Origin: Clavaria fumosa
Taxonomy: Eukaryota; Basidiomycota; Agaricomycetes; Agaricales; Clavariaceae
Assembly: GCA_951802425.1 (NCBI GenBank)
Contig: OX637805.1
Location: forward strand, 2,418,001-2,482,000
Length of the DNA: 64,000 bases
Direction: 5' to 3'
The notes beneath the pieces are model-generated. The model was not told the DNA's origin and ran no database searches. It saw only the letters and a program-made list of their open reading frames with translations. Positions within the stretch are counted from its first letter, which is position 1. The number at the start of each line of letters is the position of its first letter. Of the stretch, positions 10,313 to 21,117 are shown piece by piece. Made by a program: the position numbers and the translations under genes.

Positions 10313-11908
10313 CAGTGACTCACAAAACTGTTCGAATGTTTTGCACTTTTGAAATGATTCACTTATAACACTCCAGGTAAAATGGCTAAAATTCTGAAGA
10401 TATTTGTTATGATAGCCATGCCTCCTGGCTACAACTTTGCTCTATGTTGTAAAGTAGTATTTCCATTTTTGGTAATGTTATGACATCATTCTCTTTGTCA
10501 TGTCATTCGAACAGTTTTGTTGCTGGCAATTTTATCAGTCAAATGTGTAAGTATTAGTATTCAATATGGCCTCTTTTTGCCTTCAGCACACCCCCAATCC
10601 TTCTAGGCATGCTTTCAATCAATCCCTGACAAATAGAAGCAGGTATCTTGTTCCACTCCTCTTCCACCCTTCCCACAACTGTAACACTCTACTTGGTGCC
10701 CTTTCATGCTCTCCAAGCCTCCTCTTAAGATGACTCCACACATGCTCAATGGGATTGAGGTCTGGAGATTGAGTAGGTCATATGAGGGCCTTAAAATCAT
10801 GGTTCTTTAGCCAATCTTTGGCCTGGTGGCTCTGGTGCTTGAGGTCCTCATCATGTTGCAATATGCTTGATCAGCTCTGGCAAGGCAGAAAATACTGTGC
10901 AGATTGCCAGGACCCTTAGTAGTATTAATAACCAGCCTATTTCTGCATACACTGTGAGAAGGTGTCTAAGGACTGTAGGTCTAAACACCATGGCTGAGGG
11001 GAGATTGCCCTTACTAAGTAGTAGACTAGGAAGGAGAGGATGGATTTTGCTATAGCACATAAAGATTGGACTGTAGAGGACTGGAAGAGGGTTGTCTGGT
11101 CAGATGAGACTAAGATCAATAGGTTGGGATCCAATGGGAAGAAATGGGTGAGGCAGAAGCAGGGTGAAAATAGGGTGGTGACAGGTTGGTGGAGGGAACA
11201 AGAACATTTGGAGGTGGTGCTGTGATGGTATGGGGATGTATGATGTTGGAGGGGGTGGGATATGCCTGCAGGATTGATGGGAGGATGGATAAGCACCTTT
11301 ACACTGCCAAACTTCAGGCCAGCCTCCAATACTATGACAAGATCCCTGAAGACATCATATTGCAACATGATGAGGACCTCAAGCACCAGAGCCACCAGGC
11401 CAAAGATTGGCTAAAGAACCATGATTTTAAGGCCCTCATATGACCTACTCAATCTCCAGACCTCAATCCCATTGAGCATGTGTGGAGTCATCTTAAGAGG
11501 AGGCTTGGAGAGCATGAAAGGGCACCAAGTAGAGTGTTACAGTTGTGGGAAGGGTGGAAGAGGAGTGGAACAAGATACCTGCTTCTATTTGTCAGGGATT
11601 GATTGAAAGCATGCCTAGAAGGATTGGGGGTGTGCTGAAGGCAAAAAGAGGCCATATTGAATACTAATACTTACACATTTGACTGATAAAATTGCCAGCA
11701 ACAAAACTGTTCGAATGACATGACAAAGAGAATGATGTCATAACATTACCAAAAATGGAAATACTACTTTACAACATAGAGCAAAGTTGTAGCCAGGAGG
11801 CATGGCTATCATAACAAATATCTTCAGAATTTTAGCCATTTTACCTGGAGTGTTATAAGTGAATCATTTCAAAAGTGCAAAACATTCGAACAGTTTTGTG
11901 AGTCACTG
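10313..11908 (+). mobile_element. Tc1/mariner element with 552-bp inverted arms
   Basis: TA is duplicated at 10311-10312 and 11909-11910, with ends starting CAGTGACTCACAAAACTG. The left 552 bp (10313-10864) are an inverted copy of the right 552 bp (11357-11908), so the arms contain the same transposase C-terminal coding sequence in opposite directions. The central 10865-11356 segment is unique and carries the middle of the transposase. An autonomous Tc1 element would have transposase N-terminal sequence where the left arm sits, so this copy has lost its helix-turn-helix start. It splits copia-1 gag, and removing it plus one TA rejoins gag in frame. Confidence 0.9.
10867..11606 (+). pseudogene. 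Tc1 transposase, N-terminally truncated
   Basis: Reading plus, SGKAENTVQIARTL and TVRRCLRTVGL are helix-turn-helix-like. VVWSDETKINRLGSNGKKWV carries the first catalytic Asp, QHDEDLKHQSHQAKDWL the second, and SPDLNPIEHVWSHLKRRLGE the third acidic residue of the DDE set in Tc1-like enzymes. Frames change at about 11050, 11220 and 11440, with a stop between ALI and PTQSPDLN. The first DNA-binding domain is missing because the left arm replaced it. The copy is inactive as a transposase source. Confidence 0.8.
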
Positions 11909-11910
11909 TA

Positions 11911-12211
11911 TGTGCTGGGCACTATATTCCTTTTGCTCGTATTCATCAAATTTTCGTTCCTTTTCTTCAAGGTCTTCGTCAGTAGCTTTTATCCCTGGAG
12001 CTTTCATAGAGATTCCGGCCTCTTCAGGGTAAGCAACTGGTTTTCATGCAGTTCTGTCACGGTGTCTTATCAATCCTCTCGCGCCCATAGCAGTGCGGGC
12101 TTTCGACTCGTAGTCGGCCCAGTTCGCTCCATCGTCGCGGAGTCGAGGAACACCTATGGCGTTGGAAGAGGTATTGGCAGTCGTGATGTTGTTTTGCACA
12201 ACGAATCTCAT
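11911..12211 (-). pseudogene. copia-1 gag, N-terminal part
   Basis: The ATG at 12211 lies a few bases inside the 5' LTR. The frame reads an N-terminal Gag with DDGANWADYESKARTAMGAR, typical of copia Gag, followed by one TGA stop (probable former CGA) and then KAPGIKATDEDLEEKERKFD up to the Tc1 insertion at 11910. The reading frame continues at 10310 with LLTTVSPHLATAIKSLSASD. The TGA and the Tc1 insertion both disable it. Confidence 0.75.
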
Positions 12212-12215
12212 AATC

Positions 12216-12444
12216 TATAGAAATCTAGGGTTACTGCATTAGCTCAGTCAAATAGTGGACTGTATGTATTTGTTGTAGTACCTAGGGTTACTGCGTTCTA
12301 CCCTAGGCCGTCAGTACAGTTGTAATACGAAGTAAAAAGAGATAGACTCACAGCTCAGTCAAATAGTGGACTGAGCTGTGGCACTGCTACGTCGCAACCA
12401 AATAAACATACGCGTTATGTAATCTGTCTGGATGATTACCAATA
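12216..12444 (-). repeat. 5' LTR of copia-1
   Basis: A 229-bp copy of 6189-6417. Its outer edge meets the GTTGT target duplication at 12445-12449. On the minus strand the internal sequence following the LTR starts GATTATGAGA. The copia-2 leader starts GATTATTAGA at the same place, which suggests a shared primer-binding or leader motif. Confidence 0.92.
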
Positions 12445-12449
12445 GTTGT

Positions 12450-13900
12450 CAGCTCACCAGGTAGGTGAGAGCTAACTGTTGTTGGTAGTAACAGTATGGC
12501 ATTGTTGTCATCATTGATGGGTCTTTGCAATCATCAAGGTGGTCATCTTCATTGGGAAAGAAGGGGGAGGTCACATCAACAGAAAGGCAGGTGGGATAAG
12601 GTGGTGGTGGGAGGTGGTCACTGTTGCCATTGTCAAGGGGATGGTGATGAGTTATCTTCATTGGCAAGGTAGATGGGGAGCATTGTCAATGAGGGTGGTC
12701 ATCATTGTAGGGGAGGAGGTGAAAATGGTAGTAATCTGTCATCATCATCTGGAAAGAGGATGCTGGTCTCTTCCTGCTACCGGTCTCCTGCTGCTGATCT
12801 CCTCCTGCTGCCAGTCTCCTCCTGGGCAGAGTGGGTAGGTGAGGGAGTCACCCTGTTGTTCAAGCACAAAGTGCTAGTAGAGAGAATAGAGATATGAATT
12901 AGAGCAAAAGCGCAGGAAAATAAAGTGTGCACCAAAGCCCATTGTTACAAGGTCTACCTCCTATACACAGTTCTCAGTGCATCCACATGTTTGACATTGT
13001 TTGGCCTAATATTCTTACTAACTCTAACCCTAATTATATTATCTTCTATACATTGTGAATTAGCAAAACCACCTATAGATGTGAGTGGTCAGCAGATGGG
13101 CTTGGTTGCACATTGCCATGCATACTTTCTTGACAACATTCATATATGCAAAACATCTTCAAACACATCCAGCTCCATTTGCTGCACAAAAAGTACAATT
13201 GACATGAGTCTGCTTTCCACTAGGACTATACCATAAACTACACAATGTCACAGCTGAGGTGTCTTGTCAGCCTGAAATGAATCAGTATTTGCCCTGGCCT
13301 CTTCTATGGCATACCATACTGGACAAATGTATAATATACATGACTTTTGCACATTAACAGGCCATTTTGTGCAGGATCCTGCAGTTTCCCTAGGCATCCC
13401 TCACCTTCCCACACTTCCCACACTTCCTGCAGTTTCCTGCAGTTTCCTGCAGTCACACTGTGACACCATCACAATTGGCTGGCTCCTGACCCTGTAGTTC
13501 TTCACAGAACCATTTGAAAATTTGGAAGCACTTAGGCCACATATCTGTGGAGGTGCATGTGACTTTATGGCACATTTTATAATGTATTGCAGCCATCAGA
13601 GCTGTTTAATGCTGACAATCACCAAATTTAGGCCAAAATGGACATCTTTAAATAGGAAACTTAGGGCTTCTTGATGTTACCAACACCAAGCCAATATCTC
13701 AAAGACATCATGTTCATAATTTCAGGCTAATCTGTCAAGGATTGACTGAGATATGGCAGATCTAATCTTGCCATTTCAATCCTGTGTGTTTTTGTGTTTG
13801 GCAAGGTCACAATGCAAAACACAATACTATCAGTGAACTCCTAGTAAACTATCGCGGGAGTACTTAAGGCAAAAGGAAGGCTACGAAGTAAGAGCCTAAA
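12450..13900. other. Intergenic, no identified gene
   Basis: No convincing gene. 12470-12840 is rich in GGTGGTCATC-like words on one strand. 13385-13455 holds short tandem copies of CTTCCCACA and TTTCCTGCAG. CpG is scarce as in the flanking old transposon, so this may be degraded repeat. Short frames (for example 12925-13236, 102 codons, hydrophobic N-terminus) show no known domain. Confidence 0.4.
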
Positions 13901-14029
13901 GGTTAATTGAATCTAAGTACAAGAGAAGAGAGCGCAGGAGAGCGATGTCGCGGCAGGAGGTGCGGATCCGAGTGTGTTGGGACAAGTCTTCGTCATACTC
14001 GCACTCCCCAAAATACTAGCACTACCACA

Positions 14030-14526
14030 ATGGCAAGCAACTGGCTCAAGGAGTTCAATAAGAGGAATGCAGAAGGACTGGCTGCAGCTGGGGTTCCAAT
14101 TGTTGATTTCAGGGTTCACAATGTTGCACTTTCAGGCCTGCTCCCATTGATTCCCCCCTCTGTAGACTGAAACACCCAACACACACTTGTCAACCATATT
14201 CCAGTGCACATCAGCCCTCAAAGGGCGCCTCACTCCTTACCCGTATTCCCCCATCTCTATATCCTTGATTTCATCTCGAATGAAGATGGCACACGTGTCG
14301 AACAGACCACAGGCCTTGCAGTCTACGATGTCGGGATGTTTGGAGAAGATGAGCCGCAGGAGCTTTGGCCCCAGGGGAGCGAAACAGGACGTCGGGGAAA
14401 GGCTGATCTCTTCATCCTGAATCCAGGCCGTGTGTGTGAGATTCGCCATCTGGACAACCAAAAACTCCTCAAAACAGTTTCCTTTGTGTACACTTCCAGG
14501 GTTAACATCTGCCCTTGCATTTCATG
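14030..14526 (+). other. Uncharacterised ORF or pseudogene
   Basis: The ATG at 14030 opens a frame (MASNWLKEFNKRNAEGLAAA…) that meets a TGA at 14168 and resumes in the same frame from 14171 to about 14526 with a hydrophilic, acidic segment (NEDGTRVEQTTGLAVYDVGM, GEDEPQELWP, GKADLFILNPGR). Codon content looks coding on both sides of the stop. A GT-AG intron spanning the stop does not give a matching phase, so this may be a gene broken by one nonsense change or an incorrectly split model. I recognise no domain. Confidence 0.35.
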
Positions 14527-14813
14527 ATTGCGGGGTAACACATTGGTGAAATCTTTCTATATGATGTCTTCTCATTCTCATATTGTACGGCAATTGGCCA
14601 CATTTCCTGTCGTTTCCAGTTTATTCAGAAATTTATCTGCTTTGTAGATTTTTTTTTCAGGCGGTGTGTGACCGTGTGTCTAGTATTCAATAGAAGAATG
14701 AATAATAATACAACAGTAACCAGAAGCCCGAAGCTAGTACAATAGAGGAACACCAGAATCGCGAGATTAAATAGCGGGTATCAATGGAGGATGAGGGATA
14801 TGGACTTGAGGTA

Positions 14814-17765
14814 TTAAAGAGTAAACGGTATATCCATATCCTTGAAAGAGAAGACAAATGTCAGCTCTTGAGCAGCAACCAATTTAGAAAGGCACAAATC
14901 CTCACCATAGGCTCAAGACTTGCCAGCTGGGAAACAAACATTCATTTCGTGTCATAAAAATACGGTAGAATGGCTCACCTTCGGCGTGGAGAAATTGTGT
15001 GTCTCCAGAGTGACTGGTTGGCCGTTGGCTCTGCGCTTACTCGCTTCCGCGTGCACCATCATGGTGGTCTGGTGCATGTGATGACTGGGAGAACGGGATT
15101 CGTAAGTATGTGGAGAACAAACACAAAGCATTTGATATACCTAACCCGCTTCATCACTTCCGCGAGTGAGGAATGTGGACTTTCCCCTGATCAAATGAAT
15201 GAGAAATGGTGCAAGAGAAACTTCCAGTATACAAACACTCACTCAGAACTTTTACCAGTGACTGTATATGTCAAACGACGTGAAAATTTGAAAGTTAGTA
15301 TAAAGATGGTGAGAGGAAAAGACTTCTGACACTCGCCATAGTTAAGGAATTTCCCGACGGGCTTTCCCAAGTTAATTCTGGGTCGTCGCACGCCGCGATT
15401 GACATCTGCAAGGAGTGCACGAGCGATGATTAAGATCGGTGTAAAAAGAGGAAAATTGCTACGAACCACATGCGGCCCGATACCTTTCTCCATCGACCTC
15501 TGTTTACAAAAACCATCGCATGGAAAGACCCGCTTTGGCGACATGCACAGTTTATCGGGGAACATTGCGTTAAGGCTATTGCGGCGAGACATAACATCGG
15601 GCGAAGCACATTGTTCGTCGCAATATTTGCTCAGTTTTTCGGTGGCAAGCGCGGGGAGAACGCTCGTCTCAATGGAGGGTGCGCCATTCTGTTCCGACGC
15701 CGAACCGGAGATTGGCTCCTCTTGTAGCACGCTAAGGACTGAGTTCTCCGCCCACGACTGGCTCCTTCTTGCCGAGACTCTCCGGGGTCGCTCGGGTTCT
15801 CCCCCTTCGAGGTGAAAAGAGATCGCAAGAGAGTTGGGTCGTGAGTGCGTGCGCTTCTTCCTTTCGAAAGCAGAAGCCAATGTGCGAACTATGCGCAGAT
15901 GATCAATGCACTTCGTAGGTTGAAGAGGCTAACAAAAACACCATACCTAATGTATCGGAGCGTATTTGGTGGATGGCCAGGTCGTCGAAGTACCTGTTTA
16001 TGCGAGCTGGGACCATGTGCGCTGCGTTCCGCCGGACTGGTGAAAAATAAATACCATCAGCTATTTCTCGGGACCACAAGCTGAGCATGACTGACCTTGC
16101 CCTTGCTGGAGAGTGCGACACGAGCGGGGACCTTTGGAGATATATGGAACATAAACTTGGTTGCACAAGTGATGCGGGAGGTCTTGAGCGGCACGCTGTC
16201 AGGACATTGGAAAGCTGAGACGAATGCAATCACGTACCTAGCAGTGTCGCCGAATGACACGTATCCAGGACAGCCTAACTCAAATGATTAACACTTGCAT
16301 TAACATGATGTTCGACTAGATGCTGCTTACGACGAATTTCACACCTGCAACCAACGGACACACAAGGTATTGTTTAAGATCCTTTTGGCAGAGATTGGAA
16401 CAAGTGTGAGAGACAAGAGCTAAGAGAGAGGACGTACATTGTCACGAATAAACGAACCACCATGGTCATTGCAGCCAGAATCTCCAAGTGTGACAAGTAC
16501 TGACGAGCATGTGAGGAAAGGGGCAGATTTAAACTTGGGACAAGGCTTACCTTCGTCCAGACCATCCTCCTCGGTGTTGTTCTTGTTTTCCATCTGCCTA
16601 GCATGCCCGGCATCTGAGGGACGTTAGAATGGAGGGACTGCTGATAGATCATGTTGCACATACAATGGAAAACAAGGCGATCTCCGGGTTGCGCATCCTG
16701 CACCAATCGATGGCACTCTTTGATCTAGTCGACAAGGAAGAGGGCAGGGAACGTGAGTTCAGAGGATCGCAATCTCGTGGACCCGACCCACAATGTTTTG
16801 CCGCGTCGGTCGAGGATGTTGGCCGTCGTCCATCAAGCAAACAATGTCTTCCGGTTGATAACCATACTGTTCTAGTGTGCCAAGGAACGGGAGAACCATA
16901 GAGTCAGGAGCGTGCAATGTTCTACTCTGGGAAGGCACTTACCGATCAGAAGCTTCTTCAGCTCTCTACAATCCCGGTGAGGGCCACGCAAAGGTTGGGT
17001 GGCTTTACCCCCCCTGGAAACAAGATGAAAGGGTTCGTTGGGGCCGTTAAGGGCAGCATCCTCGACAGGTACATCGCCGTTGCACGAAACTACGATGTCT
17101 TGCTGCTGATGTTTACCTCCGTCACTGGGCTTGGCGCTGTTTAAACCCTTTTTGGCACGCCGTTTTGAGTTACGAGTGTAGCAGATGCCGACAAGAAGCG
17201 CTTTCGACTTGGGCGGGCGAGAAGGAGCAGGGGCGGGGAGAGAGGGCGACGTTTCGATCGGCGTTGGTGCGGAGTTATCCTTCAATGGGCGAGGGACTGT
17301 AGGTTTGCAGTAGCCGCAGGGGTCGCGGTGGTGGTAATCGGACGGGAGTTGCGCGGGCTCATGGGTAGATTTCGAGTACTGGCGCTGGGGGGTGAGTGAT
17401 GTCTCAATGGATAGCGATGTGGGGTCATCTCCCAATGGGTGAGGAACTGATGGGTCGGCGGGGCTACCGTCGCCGCGGTGGTTGTGATCGTGGTGCTGCG
17501 TGGGCTCGCGCGGGGATTCTGAGTCTTGGTGCCCAGGGGCCTTATGAGGCAGCTCGTCTCCGCATTGCGGGCTCAGAGGTGATGAGACGCCCGGGGTTGA
17601 GCTCGTTGCTCTGAGCTTGAGATAAAGGAAGACGAGGATAGCTCTGCCACGTCTCTGTAGCGACCGCACCAGATTCAAAAAAACCCGAAGTAGCCATGTC
17701 ATTCCGCGGCTCCTCATCATGGCACGGAGAGTTTGCGCGAACCGCGGCAGGGAAACGAGATCCAT
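14814..17765 (-). CDS. Metacaspase (caspase-like cysteine peptidase), 16 exons
   Basis: A caspase-fold peptidase, probably cleaving after Arg/Lys as fungal metacaspases do. Exons on the minus strand: 17765-16943, 16871-16792, 16724-16664, 16613-16551, 16499-16438, 16381-16331, 16274-16238, 16182-16096, 16036-15947, 15888-15467, 15405-15331, 15261-15243, 15186-15141, 15084-14979, 14926-14906, 14840-14814. All phases agree and give 689 residues. There is a hydrophobic/basic stretch near residues 24-52 and a Pro/Ser-rich prodomain to about 185. The p20 part follows (KALLVGICYT, YGYQPEDIVCLMDD), with catalytic His325 in FHYAGHA and Cys386 in VLDTCHSATLL. A CDGFC motif and a p10-like end follow. 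A linker of about 120 residues separates p20 from CDGFC. The start Met is the least certain part; an upstream exon is possible. Confidence 0.85.
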
Positions 17766-18280
17766 TGTACCAGGCGGAAGGGATTGAAACGGTAGTGAGT
17801 CGAACGGATGGAAAGGGTGTGGACAGGAAAGCTACCCCCAAGCTCTCGTTTTGTATATTCACCGAATATCGAATTGTTTTACCATTGGGCGGTGCTTGTC
17901 TGGTCCCAAGGTCAATAGAGCGATCATATCCGTGAGAGGCCGAGTAAGTGGCTGTGTAGATATTGAGCGCGATTATGGTAATCCTTGTCGAAATCGAGGG
18001 CGGCTGTACGGGCAAATCCTGTCCCCGACAGACGATTAAAGAGCAGTGTCGGCGCTCGTGTCATTGGCAACTGCAGGTGGATAAGGGCATTTGGCAACGA
18101 ACAACCACACATGCGGCTCATTGCAGCTTTACAACAAACAAAAATGAATGCTGCAAATACAAATGCTGAACACGGGCGGATTCGTTTTTGCTGAGGAAGA
18201 GAACCGTTTACGCCTGGTGCTATGTTTCCCGCCGCCGCCGCCACCGTGCTGTATTCTTCCGAATCCGTCAACACACAGCC
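17766..18280. other. Intergenic between metacaspase and BUB3
   Basis: About 515 bp between the metacaspase start and the BUB3 stop, both on the minus strand. It must hold the metacaspase promoter and the BUB3 3' end. I see no clear TATA box. An open minus-strand frame reaches up to 18015 but lacks recognisable protein features. Confidence 0.5.
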
Positions 18281-19741
18281 TCATGTTCCAGTCCATCCCT
18301 TCGACTGAAGGACATAACATACAGCAACCAGTGCGATTGACGTGCGTCAAAAAAAAGGTCCCTAGGCAGAGGCAGCCGAGAGGGACGAACCTTAACTTCA
18401 TCGCCTACGCCCCTCAACCATACCGACGGCCTCTCCGTCTGCTTGGCTCCCTCAGCGCCCTCATCCCATGTATAGCTAACGCCAATCCCCAGCCGCGTGC
18501 CGTCACAATTGAATGCTACCGATGCAACCGGAGCGTTGAATTTCGGGTATTGCCGCAACCGCTTTTTAGAGTGATGATCCCAAACGGACACTGTGCCATC
18601 TGAACCAGAGGAAGCAAACGTATTGTACCTGCGTTTTCCAAGGCAACCATCTGAGTCCAACAACAAAAAAAGCCGAAGAGAACTGGGCTTACACAGGATG
18701 GAACGCCAATGAATTGACTGGCCAGACATGATCCTCATCCCCAATCGTCTGTCTGTGGCATTTGAATGCATACTTCTTCTCCTGCGTCTCGGCCGATGTG
18801 TCAAAATACTCCACCGCTATGCGTCCTTCGATAGACGCGGTCGCATAGCCTACCACCGCATCGTTAGACGAGCAAACAAAGCTGCAAAGTAGCCCCAGAA
18901 TGCGGTACATTACCCTTTCCATCCGCCATACACGCCAGACTCCGCGTCATGTATCGGAGACTGCTTTCCCGCTCTTGTGCGGGTGCATCCATTTTTCTCA
19001 CGTCGTATATGTGGAACAGACGGCTGGCCATGGCCACGACCAACGTGTGGTTCACGAGATCCATGCAATATACGCGTTCTGGGACGCTCGTTGTTTGGAT
19101 CGGTGGGCGCGTCTGTGAGGTGGAACGCGGGTCCCAGACACGCAAAGTGCGGTCCCATGAACCCGTTATCAACACATCTGCGCAGGAAAAAATTAAATAG
19201 GAAAGAGGGTGAAATAAGAGATGGAGGGCGGAAAAGCACAGGTCACGGACTCTCATCACGGGACAAATTCATCGCCGAAATGGCGTCTTTGTGTTCACCC
19301 ACTGGGCTGACCGTCTCCGTTTCTAGATCCAAACTAGAATATAAACACAACAACATTACACATGCCTGTAGAAAAAACGAAAGACGCAAGCACGTACGCG
19401 CGAATGACTGTATCTAATCCGCCACTGAAAGCGTGAGTTGCATCCGAGAAAACACAGGCAAGCACCGCGGCGCGGTGATCATATTTGGATTTTTGTTCAT
19501 TTGCTTTCACGTCATAAAAACGAACGGTCTGAGTGGTTGTCTACGATCAGTGCTTGGTGTAAGAATCGAGATCAGGCATACCGAATCCCATGAAGCAACG
19601 AGAAGATGATCTGGGTTGGCTGGTGAAAACCGTAGCAAATGAACTGAGTCAAACGGCGGTGAGTCGAGCTCAAATTGTTCTGTCAAAATCCAGTGAATAA
19701 ATATGCAACTAAGACGAGGAGACGAGCGTCTCACCAGACAT
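18281..19741 (-). CDS. BUB3: Bub3, spindle-assembly-checkpoint WD40 protein
   Basis: Bub3 is a seven-bladed WD40 propeller that brings Bub1 and BubR1/Mad3 to phosphorylated kinetochore Spc105/KNL1. Eight exons on the minus strand (19741-19735, 19679-19582, 19528-19398, 19333-19251, 19177-18914, 18849-18693, 18628-18391, 18304-18281) join in phase to 333 residues, the usual family length. Visible blades include LRFSPANPDHLLVASWDS, SGGLDTVIRALDLE, VLITGSWDRTLRVWDPR, and the diagnostic IEGRIAVEYFD, KCHRQTIGDEDHVWPVN and FASSGSDGTVSVWD. The protein ends VKSKGWTGT. Start chosen at 19741: the first exon encodes only MS plus one base. The 19741-20057 gap may be a promoter shared with the carbonic anhydrase. 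Confidence 0.93.
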
Positions 19742-20057
19742 TGTTCTGGCTGTTTGCACAAGTCTCGCGTCGTAAATCTACAGTTGTTCACGTGGACTGT
19801 GAGAATAATAGTGACAATAATATCACGTGTATTGTGAGCTGTCACTCAAACAGCCTTAGTCGTCGTCATTGGCAGGTCATCTGGAGAGTTCCGTGTTGGA
19901 GCTATGAGAAAGCTCGGCATTCTTGGTTGTGTCGACCTTTTGACTTGTGAATTTCTCAGCCGTATCTTAATATTCTTCTTAGCAAACGATGTGGCGTGGT
20001 TTATTTCTGCAGCGCATTCTCAGGGGTATCGGCTTCTCGCCGCCATCAAACACTTCC
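19742..20057. promoter_or_regulatory. Divergent intergenic region, BUB3 / carbonic anhydrase
   Basis: 316 bp separate the BUB3 start (minus) from the best carbonic anhydrase start (plus). No strong TATA box is visible. The plus-strand half may be partly coding if an upstream ATG at 19989 is used for the anhydrase. Inference: a shared bidirectional promoter. Confidence 0.4.
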
Positions 20058-20916
20058 ATGGACCAGCAACATCCAGTTCTCGCTCGACTCCTCTCTGCCA
20101 ACGTTCAATGGTCCAAAGATGTTGAACAAGCTGAGCCTGGTTTCTTCACCAAGCTTGCCGCTGGGCAAACTCCCAAGGTTTACTCCTTTGTCATGCCCTT
20201 ATCATCGTAGGGCATTGTTCATACTCCTTCCTCATAGGTCCTTTGGATTACTTGCGCCGACTCTAGAGTTCCAGAGTCCGTCATCACGGCTTCACGACCA
20301 GGCGACATCTTCGTCCACCGTAACATTGCCAAGTTGCGTCCTTCCCGTTGCTCATGCTCTGTGATACTGGTCCTGAGCCTTTTGGGGTGGTGTTTGACAG
20401 CCAATTCCATCCGGACGATAGCTCTGCCAATTCCGTCCTGCAGTATGCGATAGAATTCCTCGGCGTCGAACACGGTGCATTTCCTTTATCCGCTATGTGC
20501 CCATCACGTTTTCCTAACATGGTTTTATCTTCCTATCCCGAAATCCAGTCATCATTGTTGGTCACACCCAGTGTGGCGGAGCGGCTGCTACATACGCCGC
20601 GGCAACTTCTGCGGGTCGCGCCGCTTCTAGCGCAATCCCTGTTGCCGTCCCGTCGCATCCGGCTTCGGATCCGATTAACGTGTGGCTGGCGCCTTTGACA
20701 CGCCTTGCCTGTTCCCTCGACATTTCACACTTGTCCAACGCCGACGCGCTCACCCACATCGTCGAAGAGAACGTCAAAGAGCAAGTGACAAATGTCACTC
20801 GGTCCACCATCATGCTGGAAGCGTGGAAATCAGGGAAGAAAGTCTGGGTTCATGGTTGGGTCTTCGAGATTGAACATGGTCGTCTCCGAGATCTGCATGT
20901 TTCCAGGTCACAATGA
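20058..20916 (+). CDS. Beta-carbonic anhydrase
   Basis: Catalyses CO2 + water to bicarbonate, supplying bicarbonate for carboxylases and CO2 sensing. Exons 20058-20177, 20238-20332, 20401-20474 and 20549-20916 join in phase to 218 residues. Zinc ligands are Cys46 (CADSR), His102 and Cys105 (GHTQCGGA), with the Asp48-Arg50 dyad of the beta class. [22 protein letters not shown] is characteristic (listed here as VPESV and [13 protein letters not shown]). The ATG at 20058 has a good context (CCATGG). An in-frame ATG at 19989 would add 23 residues (MWRGLFLQRILRGIGFSPPS…), basic and hydrophobic like a mitochondrial presequence, so two start sites are possible. Confidence 0.93.
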
Positions 20917-21117
20917 GCGCTCTCAAATCAGCTGGTCTCTACCTGCTCGTCGTGTGAGGACTAGGTTTCTCCAAGCAATAGAGTCATGCAGAATAGTAAC
21001 AACATCAATGGTACATGGTGATCTTGGCTAGCCACGTAGATTCAAACACGGAACAGCGTTGTAAAACACAAATGGGCTTCTTTCTCCGCTTTGAATAAGA
21101 AAGACCCCTTCATGCCA

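Larger units (their letters stand above)
6189..12444 (-). mobile_element. Ty1/copia LTR retrotransposon (copia-1) with nested Tc1 insertion
   Basis: Two 229-bp LTRs (6189-6417 and 12216-12444) bound the element, with a 5-bp target duplication GTTGT at 6184-6188 and 12445-12449. Coding is on the minus strand in copia order: gag, zinc knuckle, protease, integrase, reverse transcriptase, RNase H. The LTR ends are TATTG and CTATA rather than the usual TG and CA. The LTRs differ at about eight positions, all transitions and mostly CpG versus TpG/CpA, so the insertion is not very recent. A Tc1/mariner element (10313-11908) interrupts gag. The pol frame is largely open, but the 3' RNase H part is broken. 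Confidence 0.93.

Noticed and set aside
10615..11606. Identical 61-codon ORFs on opposite strands
   Set aside because: They are the inverted arms of the Tc1 element, not separate genes.
16183..16237. Apparent frame break after the catalytic Cys exon of the metacaspase
   Set aside because: The GACAG acceptor mismatches, but CTCAAG at 16183-16188 restores phase and the family sequence DLPHHLCNQVYVP. The gene is intact.
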